DNA of 64,000 bases from Microtetraspora glauca. GTDB taxonomy: Bacteria > Actinomycetota > Actinomycetes > Streptosporangiales > Streptosporangiaceae. A program made the position numbers and the translations under genes. Shown one piece after another: positions 18,474 through 26,641 of the stretch (position 1 is the stretch's first letter; every line of letters starts with the position of its first letter). The stretch is taken from positions 240,159 to 304,158 of the forward strand of contig BBYL01000014.1 in NCBI GenBank assembly GCA_001570385.1, in the 5' to 3' direction. Below the pieces are notes generated by a model. It did no database searches and had not been told where the DNA came from. It was given only the letters and a program-made list of their open reading frames with translations.

Positions 18474-19349
18474 ATGCGCGGCACAGGCGGTACGGGCGGC
18501 GCGGACGACGGGCTCGGCGACGGGCTCGACAACGGGCTCTTCGGGCCGGAGTCGGTGACCTGGCGGGTGATGGGCGAGCCGATCCTTCTGATCGGCGGTT
18601 TCCGGGCGCTGCTGCTCCAGGGACTGCACCCGCGCGCGATGCGCGGCGTCACGCAGAACTCCGCGCTCCTCGATCCGGCCGAGGCGTGGGCGCGGTTCCA
18701 GCGGACCACCGACTTCGTCCGCGTGCGGACGTTCGGTACCACCGCCGAGGTGGCCAAGGCGGGGGCCAGGGTCAGGCGGATCCACGCCACCCTGACCGCG
18801 TTCGATCCGGACCGGGGCGAGTGGTTCCGCCTCGACGACCCCGACGCCCTCCGCTGGGTCCACGTGGGCGAGGTCGACTCCTACCTCTCGGTGGCCCGCC
18901 GGGCGGGCGTCCCCCTGAGCGACGCCGACGCCGACCGGTTCGTGGCCGAGTGGCGGCGCGCGGCCGAGGTCGTCGGGCTGCGCGGCGACGACGTCCCCGG
19001 ATCCGTCGCCGAACTGCGCGATTACATGGAGGCGCAGCGGCCGGGTCTCTACTTCGTGCCCGAGGCGTCGCATCCGCTGCTGCTGTCGCTCAACGCGCCG
19101 TTGCCGCTCCGCCTGGCCCCGCTCAAGCCCGCGTTCCCCGTGATCATGATGCTCGCCTTCGCCTCGCTGCCCCGCTGGGCCCGCCGCCTGTACGGCCTGC
19201 CCGCCACGCCGCTCGGCGACCTGTGGGCGAGCGCCACACTGAAGACACTGCACCGGGGCCTCGGCCTGGTGCCCGCCCAGATGCGTTACTCGCCGTCCGC
19301 GCGGCGGGCCAGGGAGGTCATGGCCGCGTACGGCGGCGTCCGCACCTGA
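18474..19349 (+). CDS. Oxygenase MpaB family protein (DUF2236)
   Basis: A 291-residue member of the MpaB/latex-clearing-protein superfamily of heme oxygenase-like proteins. The hallmarks are ESVTWRVMGEPILLIGGFRA, LLLQGLHPRAMRGV (with the conserved His) and RTTDFVRVRTFGT in the first 100 residues, then WVHVGEVDSYL. The start ATG is chosen because GGGAGG lies 5 nt upstream; the 86 upstream in-frame residues have no family similarity. No substrate can be named. It precedes the rib riboswitch by about 110 nt and is probably transcribed separately. Confidence 0.88.
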   Translation: MRGTGGTGGADDGLGDGLDNGLFGPESVTWRVMGEPILLIGGFRALLLQGLHPRAMRGVTQNSALLDPAEAWARFQRTTDFVRVRTFGTTAEVAKAGARVRRIHATLTAFDPDRGEWFRLDDPDALRWVHVGEVDSYLSVARRAGVPLSDADADRFVAEWRRAAEVVGLRGDDVPGSVAELRDYMEAQRPGLYFVPEASHPLLLSLNAPLPLRLAPLKPAFPVIMMLAFASLPRWARRLYGLPATPLGDLWASATLKTLHRGLGLVPAQMRYSPSARRAREVMAAYGGVRT

Positions 19350-19460
19350 TCGGGAAACCTTTGGGGGGTGGGTTGGGACCGGTTTGCCCGGCCATGGCAC
19401 ACTGATAAGCGGTAGCGAACCCATACGCGGGTCCGCGACCATCGAAGACAGAGAGCAAGC

Positions 19461-19612
19461 GTGCTCCGGGGTCGGTGAAATTCCGAACCGGCGGTGACAT
19501 CCGTTCCTCACGGGAACGCGGTGAAGTCCGCGACCCGGCCGAAGCCATCGGCCGGTGGACCTGGTGCGATTCCAGGACCGACGGTCATAGTCCGGATGGG
19601 AGGAAGCGCGCG
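19461..19612 (+). promoter_or_regulatory. FMN riboswitch (RFN element)
   Basis: The conserved aptamer core is easy to read: GGGGTCGGTGAAATTCCGAA then CCGGCGGT at the 5' side, CCGCGACCC and a GCCGGTGGACC...GGTGCGATTCC segment in the middle, and CCGACGGTCATAGTCCGGAT then GGGAGGAAG at the 3' side. It precedes ribD by about 130 nt and should turn down the whole rib operon when FMN is plentiful. Confidence 0.97.
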
Positions 19613-19674
19613 AACGGGTGGGGCCGATCCACGGCCGTCCGGCGATGCCGGGCAGGTTGTGAGGGCGTCATCCG

Positions 19675-19735
19675 TTGACGTGGCCATACGCGTGGCCGCG
19701 TCAATCCACCCCGGGGCCCGCCTGGCGACACAGGC
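19675..19735 (+). promoter_or_regulatory. Hairpins of the rib leader (riboswitch expression platform)
   Basis: A 12-bp stem (TTGACGTGGCCA at 19675 with TGGCCGCGTCAA ending 19704, one G-T pair, 6-nt loop) is followed by GCCTG-N6-CAGGC at 19720-19735, which directly abuts the GAGGAGG ribosome binding site at 19736. There is no T-tract, so control may act on translation or through Rho rather than by intrinsic termination. Confidence 0.6.
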
Positions 19736-19743
19736 GAGGAGGA

Positions 19744-20943
19744 ATGACCGGGGTGAGCGAGCAGATCCCCGCGCGTGCCGATGAGGCGTTTCCCACGGAT
19801 CCCGCGGACCCCCGAGACGTCCCGCACATGCGGCGCGCCATCGCGCTCGCGGCCCGCGGCCTCGGCACGACCAGCCCCAACCCCGTGGTCGGGTGCGTCG
19901 TCCTCGACGCCGCCGCCTCGGTCGTGGGCGAGGGGTTCCACGCGTACGCCGGAGGGCCGCACGCCGAGGTCGTCGCGCTGCGCGAGGCGGGTGAGCGGGC
20001 CAGGGGCGGCACGGCGTACGTGACGCTGGAACCCTGCAACCACACCGGCAGGACCGGGCCGTGCGCGGAGGCGCTCCTCGCCGCGGGCGTCGCCCGGGTC
20101 GTGGTCGCCGTCACCGATCCCAACCCCGTGGCCGCCGGAGGCGTGACCCGGCTCAGGGAACGCGGCGTCCGGGTCGACACCGGCGTGCTGACCGAGGAGG
20201 CCGAGCGGGGCAACGCGGCCTGGCTCACCTCCGTCCGGGCCCGCCGGCCGTACGTGACCTGGAAGTTCGCGGCCACCCTGGACGGCAGGTCCGCCGCGGA
20301 GGACGGCACCAGCAAGTGGATCACCTCGCCCGAGGCCCGCTCCGACGTGCACCGCCTGCGGGCGGAGTGCGACGCGGTCGTCGCGGGGATCGGCACGGTC
20401 CTCGCCGACGACCCGCTGCTCACCGCCAGACCGTCCGGGGAGGCGGAGCCGCCGGAGCGACTCCCGCTGCGCGTCGTCGTCGACTCGGACGGGCGGATCC
20501 CGGCGGGGGCCCGGGTCCTCTCCGGCCCCGCGCCCACCCTGGTCGCCGTGGCGAGCGACGTCGACGTGCCGCCGCACCTCCGGGACGTCGTACGGCTGCC
20601 GCGCACGCCGTACGGGCTGGACCTCCGCGCGCTCCTGGCCGAACTGCACCGCAGGCAGGTCGTGAGTGTGCTGCTCGAAGGCGGGCCGAGGCTCGCCGGG
20701 TCCTTCGTCAGGGAGGGCCTGGTGGACCGGGTCGTCGGCTACCTCGCCCCGGCGCTGCTAGGGGCGGGGGCGGCGGCGCTCGGCCCGGCCGGGGTCGCCA
20801 CGATCGGCGAGATCCACCGCCTCGAAATCGAGGATGTCACCCCCATCGGGCCGGACCTGCGGGTCGTGCTCCGCCCGGGAGGCCGTCAGGGCTCCGGGAG
20901 CGCCGCCGCGTCCCTCCGGCCGGCACCATCGAAGGAGAACTGA
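19744..20943 (+). CDS. ribD: Bifunctional diaminohydroxyphosphoribosylaminopyrimidine deaminase/5-amino-6-(5-phosphoribosylamino)uracil reductase
   Basis: Catalyses the second and third steps from GTP to riboflavin. The N-terminal deaminase has zinc ligands His73 with Glu75 (HAE) and Cys98 and Cys107 (PCNHTGRTGPC). The C-terminal reductase begins RPYVTWKFAATLDGRSA. The ATG at 19744 is only 1 nt from GAGGAGG, so the in-frame GTG at 19753, 10 nt from it, may be the true start; only three residues differ. First gene of ribD-ribE-ribM-ribBA-ribH under the FMN riboswitch. Confidence 0.96.
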   Translation: MTGVSEQIPARADEAFPTDPADPRDVPHMRRAIALAARGLGTTSPNPVVGCVVLDAAASVVGEGFHAYAGGPHAEVVALREAGERARGGTAYVTLEPCNHTGRTGPCAEALLAAGVARVVVAVTDPNPVAAGGVTRLRERGVRVDTGVLTEEAERGNAAWLTSVRARRPYVTWKFAATLDGRSAAEDGTSKWITSPEARSDVHRLRAECDAVVAGIGTVLADDPLLTARPSGEAEPPERLPLRVVVDSDGRIPAGARVLSGPAPTLVAVASDVDVPPHLRDVVRLPRTPYGLDLRALLAELHRRQVVSVLLEGGPRLAGSFVREGLVDRVVGYLAPALLGAGAAALGPAGVATIGEIHRLEIEDVTPIGPDLRVVLRPGGRQGSGSAAASLRPAPSKEN

Positions 20944-20944
20944 G

Positions 20945-21553
20945 ATGTTCACCGGAATCGTCGAGGAACTGGGCGAGATCGCCGCGGTCGAGCCGCTCGC
21001 CGACTCGGCACGCCTGTCGGTGCGCGGCGAGGTCGTCACCTCCGACGCCGTCCACGGCGGGTCGATCGCGGTCAACGGCGTCTGCCTGACCGTCGTCGAC
21101 GTCGAGGGCGACGTGTTCACCGCCGACGTGATGAAGGAGACGCTGGACCGCTCCTGCCTCGGCGTGCTGGTGCCGGGGTCCCGCGTCAACCTGGAGCGTG
21201 CCGTACGCGCCGACCAGCGGCTGGGCGGTCACATCGTGCAGGGGCACGTGGACGGCACCGGCGTGGTGCTCTCCCGCGAGCCCGCCGAGCACTGGGAGAT
21301 CGTACGGATCTCGCTCCCCGCCGTCCTCGACCGGTACGTGGTCGAGAAGGGCTCGATCGCGGTGGACGGCGTCAGCCTGACCGTGTCCGGGGTGGACTCC
21401 GGGGGCTTCGCCGTCAGCCTGATCCCGACCACGCTGGACCTGACCACCCTCGGCCGCAAGCAGCCTGGGGACCCGGTCAACCTGGAGGTCGACGTCATCG
21501 CCAAGTACGTCGAGAAGCTCATCGGCGCGCACGGTCTGGGGACCCGGCCGTGA
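20945..21553 (+). CDS. ribE: Riboflavin synthase alpha chain
   Basis: Dismutates two 6,7-dimethyl-8-ribityllumazine molecules into riboflavin. The 202-residue protein shows the internal duplication of the family: MFTGIVEELG with GSIAVNGVCLTVV in the first half and GHIVQGHVDGTG with GSIAVDGVSLTVS in the second. ATG start with AAGGAG 6 nt upstream, one base after the ribD stop. Its stop overlaps the next gene (GTGA). Confidence 0.97.
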   Translation: MFTGIVEELGEIAAVEPLADSARLSVRGEVVTSDAVHGGSIAVNGVCLTVVDVEGDVFTADVMKETLDRSCLGVLVPGSRVNLERAVRADQRLGGHIVQGHVDGTGVVLSREPAEHWEIVRISLPAVLDRYVVEKGSIAVDGVSLTVSGVDSGGFAVSLIPTTLDLTTLGRKQPGDPVNLEVDVIAKYVEKLIGAHGLGTRP

Positions 21554-22182
21554 ACTGGGCGGAGGCGGGCTTCGGCGTCCTCGGCCAGCACGTCCGCTGG
21601 GCCGACCTCGTGGGCAACGTGTGCGCGCTGGCCACGGTCTGGCTCGCGATCAGGAAGACGATCTGGACCTGGCCGGTGCAGCTCGCCGGCGCTGTGCTGC
21701 TGTTCGCGGCCTCGATCAGCGCCCACATCACCGGGAACGCGCTGAAGCAGGCGCTGTTCGGCGTGCTCGCCGTCTACGGGTGGATCCGCTGGTCGCGCCG
21801 CCTCCGTGACGGCGCCCCCCTGGCCATCAGGTCGGCCACCGCCAGGGAGCGCGTGGCGCTGCTCGCCGTGCTGGCCGCGGGGACGGTCGTGGTCGCTCTG
21901 CTCTTCCAGTTCCTCAACGCCCGCGGCCTGGACGTGTCGTGGGCGCCGTGGCCCGACGCGTACATCTTCGTCGGCAGCGCGGTGGCGACCTGGGCGCAGG
22001 GCCGGGCGCTAGTCGACTTCTGGCTGCTCTGGGTCGCCGTCGACCTGGTCGGCGTCCCCTTGGCGTTCCGGTCGGGACTCGTCGTCTCCGGCGCTGTCTA
22101 CGCCGTCTTCTTCGTCATGGTTCTGATCGGGTTCCGCGACTGGCTGCGCCAGTCCCGCACTCTGGAGGCAGTCACCGCATGA
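21550..22182 (+). CDS. ribM: PnuC-family membrane transporter, probable riboflavin transporter RibM/PnuX
   Basis: A 210-residue integral membrane protein of the PnuC fold with about seven helices. WTWPVQLAGAVLLFAAS and VYGWIRWSRR match the family, the latter being its YGWxxW substrate motif. PnuC itself takes up nicotinamide riboside, but members inside FMN-riboswitch operons of actinobacteria (RibM/PnuX) carry riboflavin. The position between ribE and ribBA, with 4-nt overlaps on both sides, argues for flavin transport. The family is certain and the substrate inferred. Confidence 0.85.
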   Translation: MNWAEAGFGVLGQHVRWADLVGNVCALATVWLAIRKTIWTWPVQLAGAVLLFAASISAHITGNALKQALFGVLAVYGWIRWSRRLRDGAPLAIRSATARERVALLAVLAAGTVVVALLFQFLNARGLDVSWAPWPDAYIFVGSAVATWAQGRALVDFWLLWVAVDLVGVPLAFRSGLVVSGAVYAVFFVMVLIGFRDWLRQSRTLEAVTA

Positions 22183-23399
22183 CCATCCGCCTGGATCCGA
22201 TCGAGCGGGCCGTCGCCGACATCCGCGAGGGCAAGCCGGTCGTCGTCGTCGACAACGAGCACCGCGAGAACGAGGGCGACCTCATCTTCGCCGCGGCCAA
22301 GGCCACGCCCGAGCTGGTCGCGTTCATGATCCGCTACACCAGCGGCGTGATCTGCGTGGCCATGGAGGGAGGCGAACTGGACCGGCTCGGCCTGCCCCTG
22401 ATGGTCCACGAGAACCAGGAACGCCTGCGCACCGCGTACACGATCAGTGTGGACGCCAGGGACGGGGTGACCACCGGGATCTCGGCCGCCGACCGGGCGC
22501 GGACGATCCGCACCCTCTGCGACTCGGCCACCGAGCCGTACGAGCTGGTCCGGCCTGGCCACATCTTCCCGCTGCGGTACCGGGACGGCGGCGTGCTGGT
22601 ACGCCCCGGCCACACCGAGGCGTCGGTGGACCTGGCCAGGCTGGCGGGGCTGGCCCCGGCTGGCGCCCTGGCCGAGGTCGTCAACGACGACGGCACCATG
22701 AAGCGCCTGCCCGCCCTGCGGGAGTTCGCCGACGAGCACGACCTCGCGCTGGTGTCCATCGAGCAGCTCATCGATTACCGCAAGCGCTCCGAGCGCATGG
22801 TCGCCAGAGTCGCCGAGACCCGGATCCCCAACCGGTACGGCGTCTGGCGGGCCTACGGCTACTCCAGCGCCCTGGACGGCGGCGAGCACCTCGCCCTCGT
22901 CTACGGCGACCTCGACGACGGGGAGAACGTCCTGGTGCGGGCGCATTCGGAGTGCCTCACCGGCGACGTGCTCGGCTCGCTCCGCTGCGACTGCGGCGTG
23001 CAGCTCGACCACGCCATGGAGGCCATCGCCAAGGACGGCCGAGGTGTCGTGGTCTACCTGCGCGGGCACGAGGGCCGGGGGATCGGCCTGCTCGCCAAGC
23101 TCCGCGCGTACGGCCTGCAGGACAACGGCAGCGACACCGTCGACGCCAACGTGGAGCTCGGCCTGCCGGTGGACGCGCGGGAGTTCTCCAACGCGTCCCA
23201 GATGCTCGCCGACCTCGGCGTGAAATCCGTGCGGTTGCTGACCAACAACCCGGCGAAGGTGCGCGGCATGGACGGCTACGGCATCAAGGTGATCGGCCGC
23301 GAGCCCATGCCCGTGGCGGTCAACCCGTACAACGAGAAGTACCTCACGGCCAAGCGCGACCGCCTCGGCCACGACATCCCCAGGGAGGACTCGGAATGA
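22179..23399 (+). CDS. ribBA: Bifunctional 3,4-dihydroxy-2-butanone 4-phosphate synthase/GTP cyclohydrolase II
   Basis: Supplies both precursors of riboflavin. The RibB half (residues 1 to about 200) has VVVVDNEHRENEGDLIFAA and RPGHTEASVDLARLAG. The RibA half has the zinc ligands Cys259, Cys270 and Cys272 (HSECLTGDVLGSLRCDCG), the GRGIGLLAKLRAYGLQD catalytic stretch and LLTNNPAKVRG. The 406-residue length is typical. The start ATG overlaps the previous stop (ATGA); the longer upstream open frame is antisense-type shadow sequence. Confidence 0.97.
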   Translation: MTIRLDPIERAVADIREGKPVVVVDNEHRENEGDLIFAAAKATPELVAFMIRYTSGVICVAMEGGELDRLGLPLMVHENQERLRTAYTISVDARDGVTTGISAADRARTIRTLCDSATEPYELVRPGHIFPLRYRDGGVLVRPGHTEASVDLARLAGLAPAGALAEVVNDDGTMKRLPALREFADEHDLALVSIEQLIDYRKRSERMVARVAETRIPNRYGVWRAYGYSSALDGGEHLALVYGDLDDGENVLVRAHSECLTGDVLGSLRCDCGVQLDHAMEAIAKDGRGVVVYLRGHEGRGIGLLAKLRAYGLQDNGSDTVDANVELGLPVDAREFSNASQMLADLGVKSVRLLTNNPAKVRGMDGYGIKVIGREPMPVAVNPYNEKYLTAKRDRLGHDIPREDSE

Positions 23400-23875
23400 G
23401 CGGTGCTGGACGCCCGAAAGCGGCGCCGGTCGAGGCGGGCGGGCTGACCGTCGGCATCGTCGCGGCCCGCTGGCACGCGGAGATCACCGACCGTCTGGTC
23501 GAGCGGGCCGAGCAGGCGGCGCGGGACTGCGGCGCGGAGGTGACCGTCATCAGGGTCGCCGGGTCGCTGGAGATCCCCGTCGTGGCGCAGGCCCTTGCGC
23601 GCAGGTGCGACGCGGTCGTGGCGCTGGGGGCGGTGATCCGCGGCGAGACGGCGCACTTCGACTACGTCTGCGACTCGGTCACGGCCGGACTGACCAGGGT
23701 GTCGCTGGACGAGTCCACCCCCGTCGGCAACGGGGTGCTCACCTGTGAGACGCTCGATCAGGCGCTCGACCGCTCCGGCGTGCCGGGCGGCCACGAGGAC
23801 AAGGGATACGAGGCCACGGTCGCCGCGCTGGAGACCGCGCTCCTCCTGCGTGGCCCCGCGCTCCTGGGCACCTGA
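23396..23875 (+). CDS. ribH: 6,7-dimethyl-8-ribityllumazine synthase
   Basis: Condenses the RibA/RibD and RibB products into lumazine and usually assembles into icosahedral or pentameric shells. The 159-residue protein has LTVGIVAARWHAEITDRLV, the substrate-binding VIRVAGSLEIPVVAQ, VALGAVIRGETAHFDYVCDS, and the phosphate-site region NGVLTCETLDQA. The ATG overlaps the ribBA stop by 4 nt. Last clear gene of the rib operon. Confidence 0.97.
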   Translation: MSGAGRPKAAPVEAGGLTVGIVAARWHAEITDRLVERAEQAARDCGAEVTVIRVAGSLEIPVVAQALARRCDAVVALGAVIRGETAHFDYVCDSVTAGLTRVSLDESTPVGNGVLTCETLDQALDRSGVPGGHEDKGYEATVAALETALLLRGPALLGT

Positions 23876-23926
23876 TCCATGCAGTAGCTTGCATGCGACC
23901 CATCCGACCAACGCAGTTCGGTGATC

Positions 23927-24001
23927 ATGCAGAAGTTCTCAGACGCCCCTCTGACCGGCCACGACGCCCTCGGCGAGTGGGTGGTGAGCCATGACGGCTG
24001 A
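23927..24001 (+). CDS. Possible 24-residue leader peptide before the PH-domain gene
   Basis: A short ATG frame (MQKFSDAPLT...) fills the ribH to PH-gene gap and overlaps the start of the next gene by 11 nt. The ribosome binding site is weak (GGTGAT). It may be a coupling leader or chance. Just upstream, ATGCA-N6-TGCAT (23879-23894) forms a small inverted repeat. Confidence 0.25.
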   Translation: MQKFSDAPLTGHDALGEWVVSHDG

Positions 24002-24446
24002 CATGACGCCGCCTCCGCTGCCGGTGACCTGGCGCCCCAGGCGGGCCCGCGTCATCGCGTACGGCATGGCCGCGGTGATGGTCGTGGGCGCGCTGATCCT
24101 CGCCGTGATCCTGCCCGAGCAGTTCAAGCTGCCCGATCGCATCGGCATGGTCCTCTTCGGCTGCGCGGTGGCGGCCGTGCTGCACCTGCTCGGCAGGCTC
24201 CGCGTCGAGGCCGACGAGCGGGGCATCAAGGTCGTCAACGCGCTGCGGACCCACCGTTTCGAGTGGGCCGAGGTGCTCGACGTGAACCTGGCCGAGGGCG
24301 ATCCCTGGCCCAAGCTCGACCTGGCCGACGGATACAGCGTCGGCGCGATGGGCATCCAGGGAACGGAGAAGGCGCGCTCCCGGAAGGCGGTCTCCGAGCT
24401 GCGCGCCCTCATCCGCGCCCGCGGCGAGGCCCCCGACCACGACTGA
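23991..24446 (+). CDS. PH-domain-like membrane protein of unknown function
   Basis: A 151-residue protein with two predicted membrane helices (about residues 20-42 and 50-66) followed by a small PH-like beta domain (LRVEADERGIKVVNALRTHR, FEWAEVLDVNLAEGD). Proteins of this type often follow rib or his genes in actinobacteria; their role is unknown. The start ATG has GTGGTGAG nearby as a poor ribosome binding site. It converges on ssuD with only 15 nt between stops. Confidence 0.75.
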   Translation: MTADMTPPPLPVTWRPRRARVIAYGMAAVMVVGALILAVILPEQFKLPDRIGMVLFGCAVAAVLHLLGRLRVEADERGIKVVNALRTHRFEWAEVLDVNLAEGDPWPKLDLADGYSVGAMGIQGTEKARSRKAVSELRALIRARGEAPDHD

Positions 24447-24461
24447 CGCGGAGGCCGCCGG

Positions 24462-25637
24462 TCAGGCCGTCAGCCGTACCGGCCCCTCCGCGGCGGGGTC
24501 CGCCGTGCCGTTCGCCGCACCCGCCGCCGGGCCGCCGAGCAGGCCGCGGCGGCGCAGCTCGGGCAGCACGCCCTCGCCGAACCAGTACGCCTCCTCCAGG
24601 TGGGGATAGCCGGACAGAACGAACTCCGAGACGCCGACCGAGGCGTACTCCTCGATCAGGTCGGCGACCTCCGCGTGGCTGCCGACCAGGGACGTTCCCG
24701 CGCCGCCGCGGACCAGGCCGACCCCCGCCCACAGGCCCGGATGGATCTCCAGATCCCTTACGGCCCCGCCCCTGAAGCCTTTGCTGAGGGCGAGCATGCG
24801 CTTCTGCCCGACGGAGTCGCTGCGCCCGAGGACGGCGCGGGCGGCCTCGATGTCCTCGGCGTCGATCTGGTCGAGCAGCCGTCCGGCCTCGGCCCAGGCA
24901 GCGGAGGAGGTGTCCCGGGTGATCACGTGCAGCCGGACGCCGAACCGCAGCGTGCGGCCCTCCTGCGCGGCCAGCGAGCGCACCCACTCCAGTTTCTCCG
25001 CGACCTGCGCGGGCGGCTCGCCCCAGGTGAGGTACACGTCCACGTGCCTGGCGGCGACCGGGCCCGCCGCGGCCGACGACCCGCCGAAGTACAGCTCGGG
25101 AAGGGGGTCGGGCCGTTCGGCGACGGTCGCCTCCTCGACGTCGTAGTAGGTGCCCTGGAAGTCGAACGGCCCGTCCCAGGCGCCCCGGACGACGGAGAGG
25201 AACTCGTCGGTCCGCGCGTACCGCTCGACCTTGTCCAGGTGGTCGCCGAACCGGCGCTGCTCGGCGCCCTCGCCCCCGGTGACGACGTTGAGGAGCAGCC
25301 GTCCCCCGGAGATCCGCTGGTAGGTGGCGGCCATCTGGGCGGCCAGCGTCGGGGAGAGCACCCCGGGCCGGAACGCCACGAGGAACTTCAGCCGCGTCGT
25401 CACCTGGGTGAGCGCGGCGGTGACCAGCCAGGCGTCCTCGCACCAGGTGCCGGTCGGCGTGAGCACCGCCTCGAAGCCGAGCTGCTCGGCGGACCTGGCG
25501 ATCTGGCCGAGATAGTCGATCGAGGGCGGGCGGAACGCCCCGGTCACCGGGAGGCCGTACCCGCGGCGCAGCCCGTGCCCGCCGCCGATGATCGCCCTCC
25601 CGTCACCCGAGGTGGGGAGAAACCAGTGGAATCTCAT
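24462..25637 (-). CDS. ssuD: FMNH2-dependent alkanesulfonate monooxygenase
   Basis: Releases sulfite from alkanesulfonates, using reduced FMN from a separate reductase not seen here. The 391-residue luciferase-like protein has MRFHWFLPTSGDGR, LTPTGTWCEDAWL, FLVAFRPGVLSPTLAAQ, GGRLLLNVVTGGE and VLSGYPHLEEAYWFGEGVLP, all typical of SsuD. The ATG has GAAAGGG 7 nt upstream and overlaps the ssuA stop (ATGA). Last gene of ssuC-B-A-D. Confidence 0.94.
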   Translation of the reverse strand: MRFHWFLPTSGDGRAIIGGGHGLRRGYGLPVTGAFRPPSIDYLGQIARSAEQLGFEAVLTPTGTWCEDAWLVTAALTQVTTRLKFLVAFRPGVLSPTLAAQMAATYQRISGGRLLLNVVTGGEGAEQRRFGDHLDKVERYARTDEFLSVVRGAWDGPFDFQGTYYDVEEATVAERPDPLPELYFGGSSAAAGPVAARHVDVYLTWGEPPAQVAEKLEWVRSLAAQEGRTLRFGVRLHVITRDTSSAAWAEAGRLLDQIDAEDIEAARAVLGRSDSVGQKRMLALSKGFRGGAVRDLEIHPGLWAGVGLVRGGAGTSLVGSHAEVADLIEEYASVGVSEFVLSGYPHLEEAYWFGEGVLPELRRRGLLGGPAAGAANGTADPAAEGPVRLTA

Positions 25638-26641
25638 GGTTGGCCCTTTCCGACGACGTCGTTGAACCGGCTGTCGATGAAATCGGAGAACCGCACGCTG
25701 CCCGGGATCAGGCCCTCGGCGGTGAAGGCGTCGGCGATCCGCTGTTCCGAATCGGTGACGGTGTCGTCGATGGTGATCGGCGTGGTGACGGTGTTCGCGA
25801 CGGCGGCCCTGGTCACCTTCACGGGCAGGCCGGTCTCCCGTGCCCACACCTCCGCCCATTCGGCCTGGTGCGCGACGGCCCACTTCCTCGCGCGGGCGAG
25901 CCGGGAGAGGTAGTCCCGGATTGCGGCCTCCTTGCCCTGGTCCCGCAGGGCGGCGGGGGCGGCGACCTGGAAGTTGAGGCCGTTGACGTAGCCGTCGCCG
26001 TCCACCAGGACCTTCGCCCCGTGTTCGAGCCGCGCCTGGGAGGTGAAGGGGTCCCAGATCGCCCAGGCGTCGACCGTGCCTGAGACGAACGCGGCGAGCG
26101 CGTCGGCGGGCTGGAGGTACTGCGGCTGGATGTCCGTGAAGGACAGTCCCTCCTTCTTCAGTACGGCGAGCAGGTGATAGTGCGCGGAGCTGCCCTTGGC
26201 CACCGCGATCTTCTTGCCCTTGAGCTGGGCGGGCGCGGTGACGGGGGAGCCGCCGGGGATCAGGATCGCGGCCCCGGACAGGGGCTGCCGGTAGGCGGCG
26301 ACCACCGTGATCCTCGACCCGGAGGCTGCGGCGAAGACCGGTGGGGTGTTGCCGACGCCCCCGATGTCGACCGCCCCGGCGTTCACCGCCTCCAGGAGCG
26401 GCGGACCGGACGTGAACTGGGCCCAGGAGACCTTGTAGGAGGTGCCGTCGAGGAGCCCGGCGGCCTTGAGCAGCGCCTCGGATCCGGCCTTCTGATCGCC
26501 GATCCGCAATGTCACGGAGGCGCCATCCGGCCCGGACGCTCCTGGCCGGCCGGCCGCGGATCCGGACGTGGATCCGGCCGGGGCGCAGGCCGTACCGACC
26601 GAGGCGGCGAGCAGCAGCGCGGCGAGGACTCTCCCGGTCAC
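25634..26641 (-). CDS. ssuA: Aliphatic sulfonate-binding lipoprotein
   Basis: Solute receptor of the sulfonate ABC importer, 335 residues. A short hydrophobic signal ends at Cys19 (SVGTAC), a somewhat poor lipobox, followed by a Gly/Ser linker. The NMT1/SsuA-type core reads LRIGDQKAGSEALLKAAGLL, GGVGNTPPVFAAASG and DAWAIWDPFTSQARLEHG. GTG start overlaps the ssuB stop (GTGA). Its neighbours make sulfonate a better guess than nitrate or taurine. Confidence 0.93.
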   Translation of the reverse strand: MTGRVLAALLLAASVGTACAPAGSTSGSAAGRPGASGPDGASVTLRIGDQKAGSEALLKAAGLLDGTSYKVSWAQFTSGPPLLEAVNAGAVDIGGVGNTPPVFAAASGSRITVVAAYRQPLSGAAILIPGGSPVTAPAQLKGKKIAVAKGSSAHYHLLAVLKKEGLSFTDIQPQYLQPADALAAFVSGTVDAWAIWDPFTSQARLEHGAKVLVDGDGYVNGLNFQVAAPAALRDQGKEAAIRDYLSRLARARKWAVAHQAEWAEVWARETGLPVKVTRAAVANTVTTPITIDDTVTDSEQRIADAFTAEGLIPGSVRFSDFIDSRFNDVVGKGQP

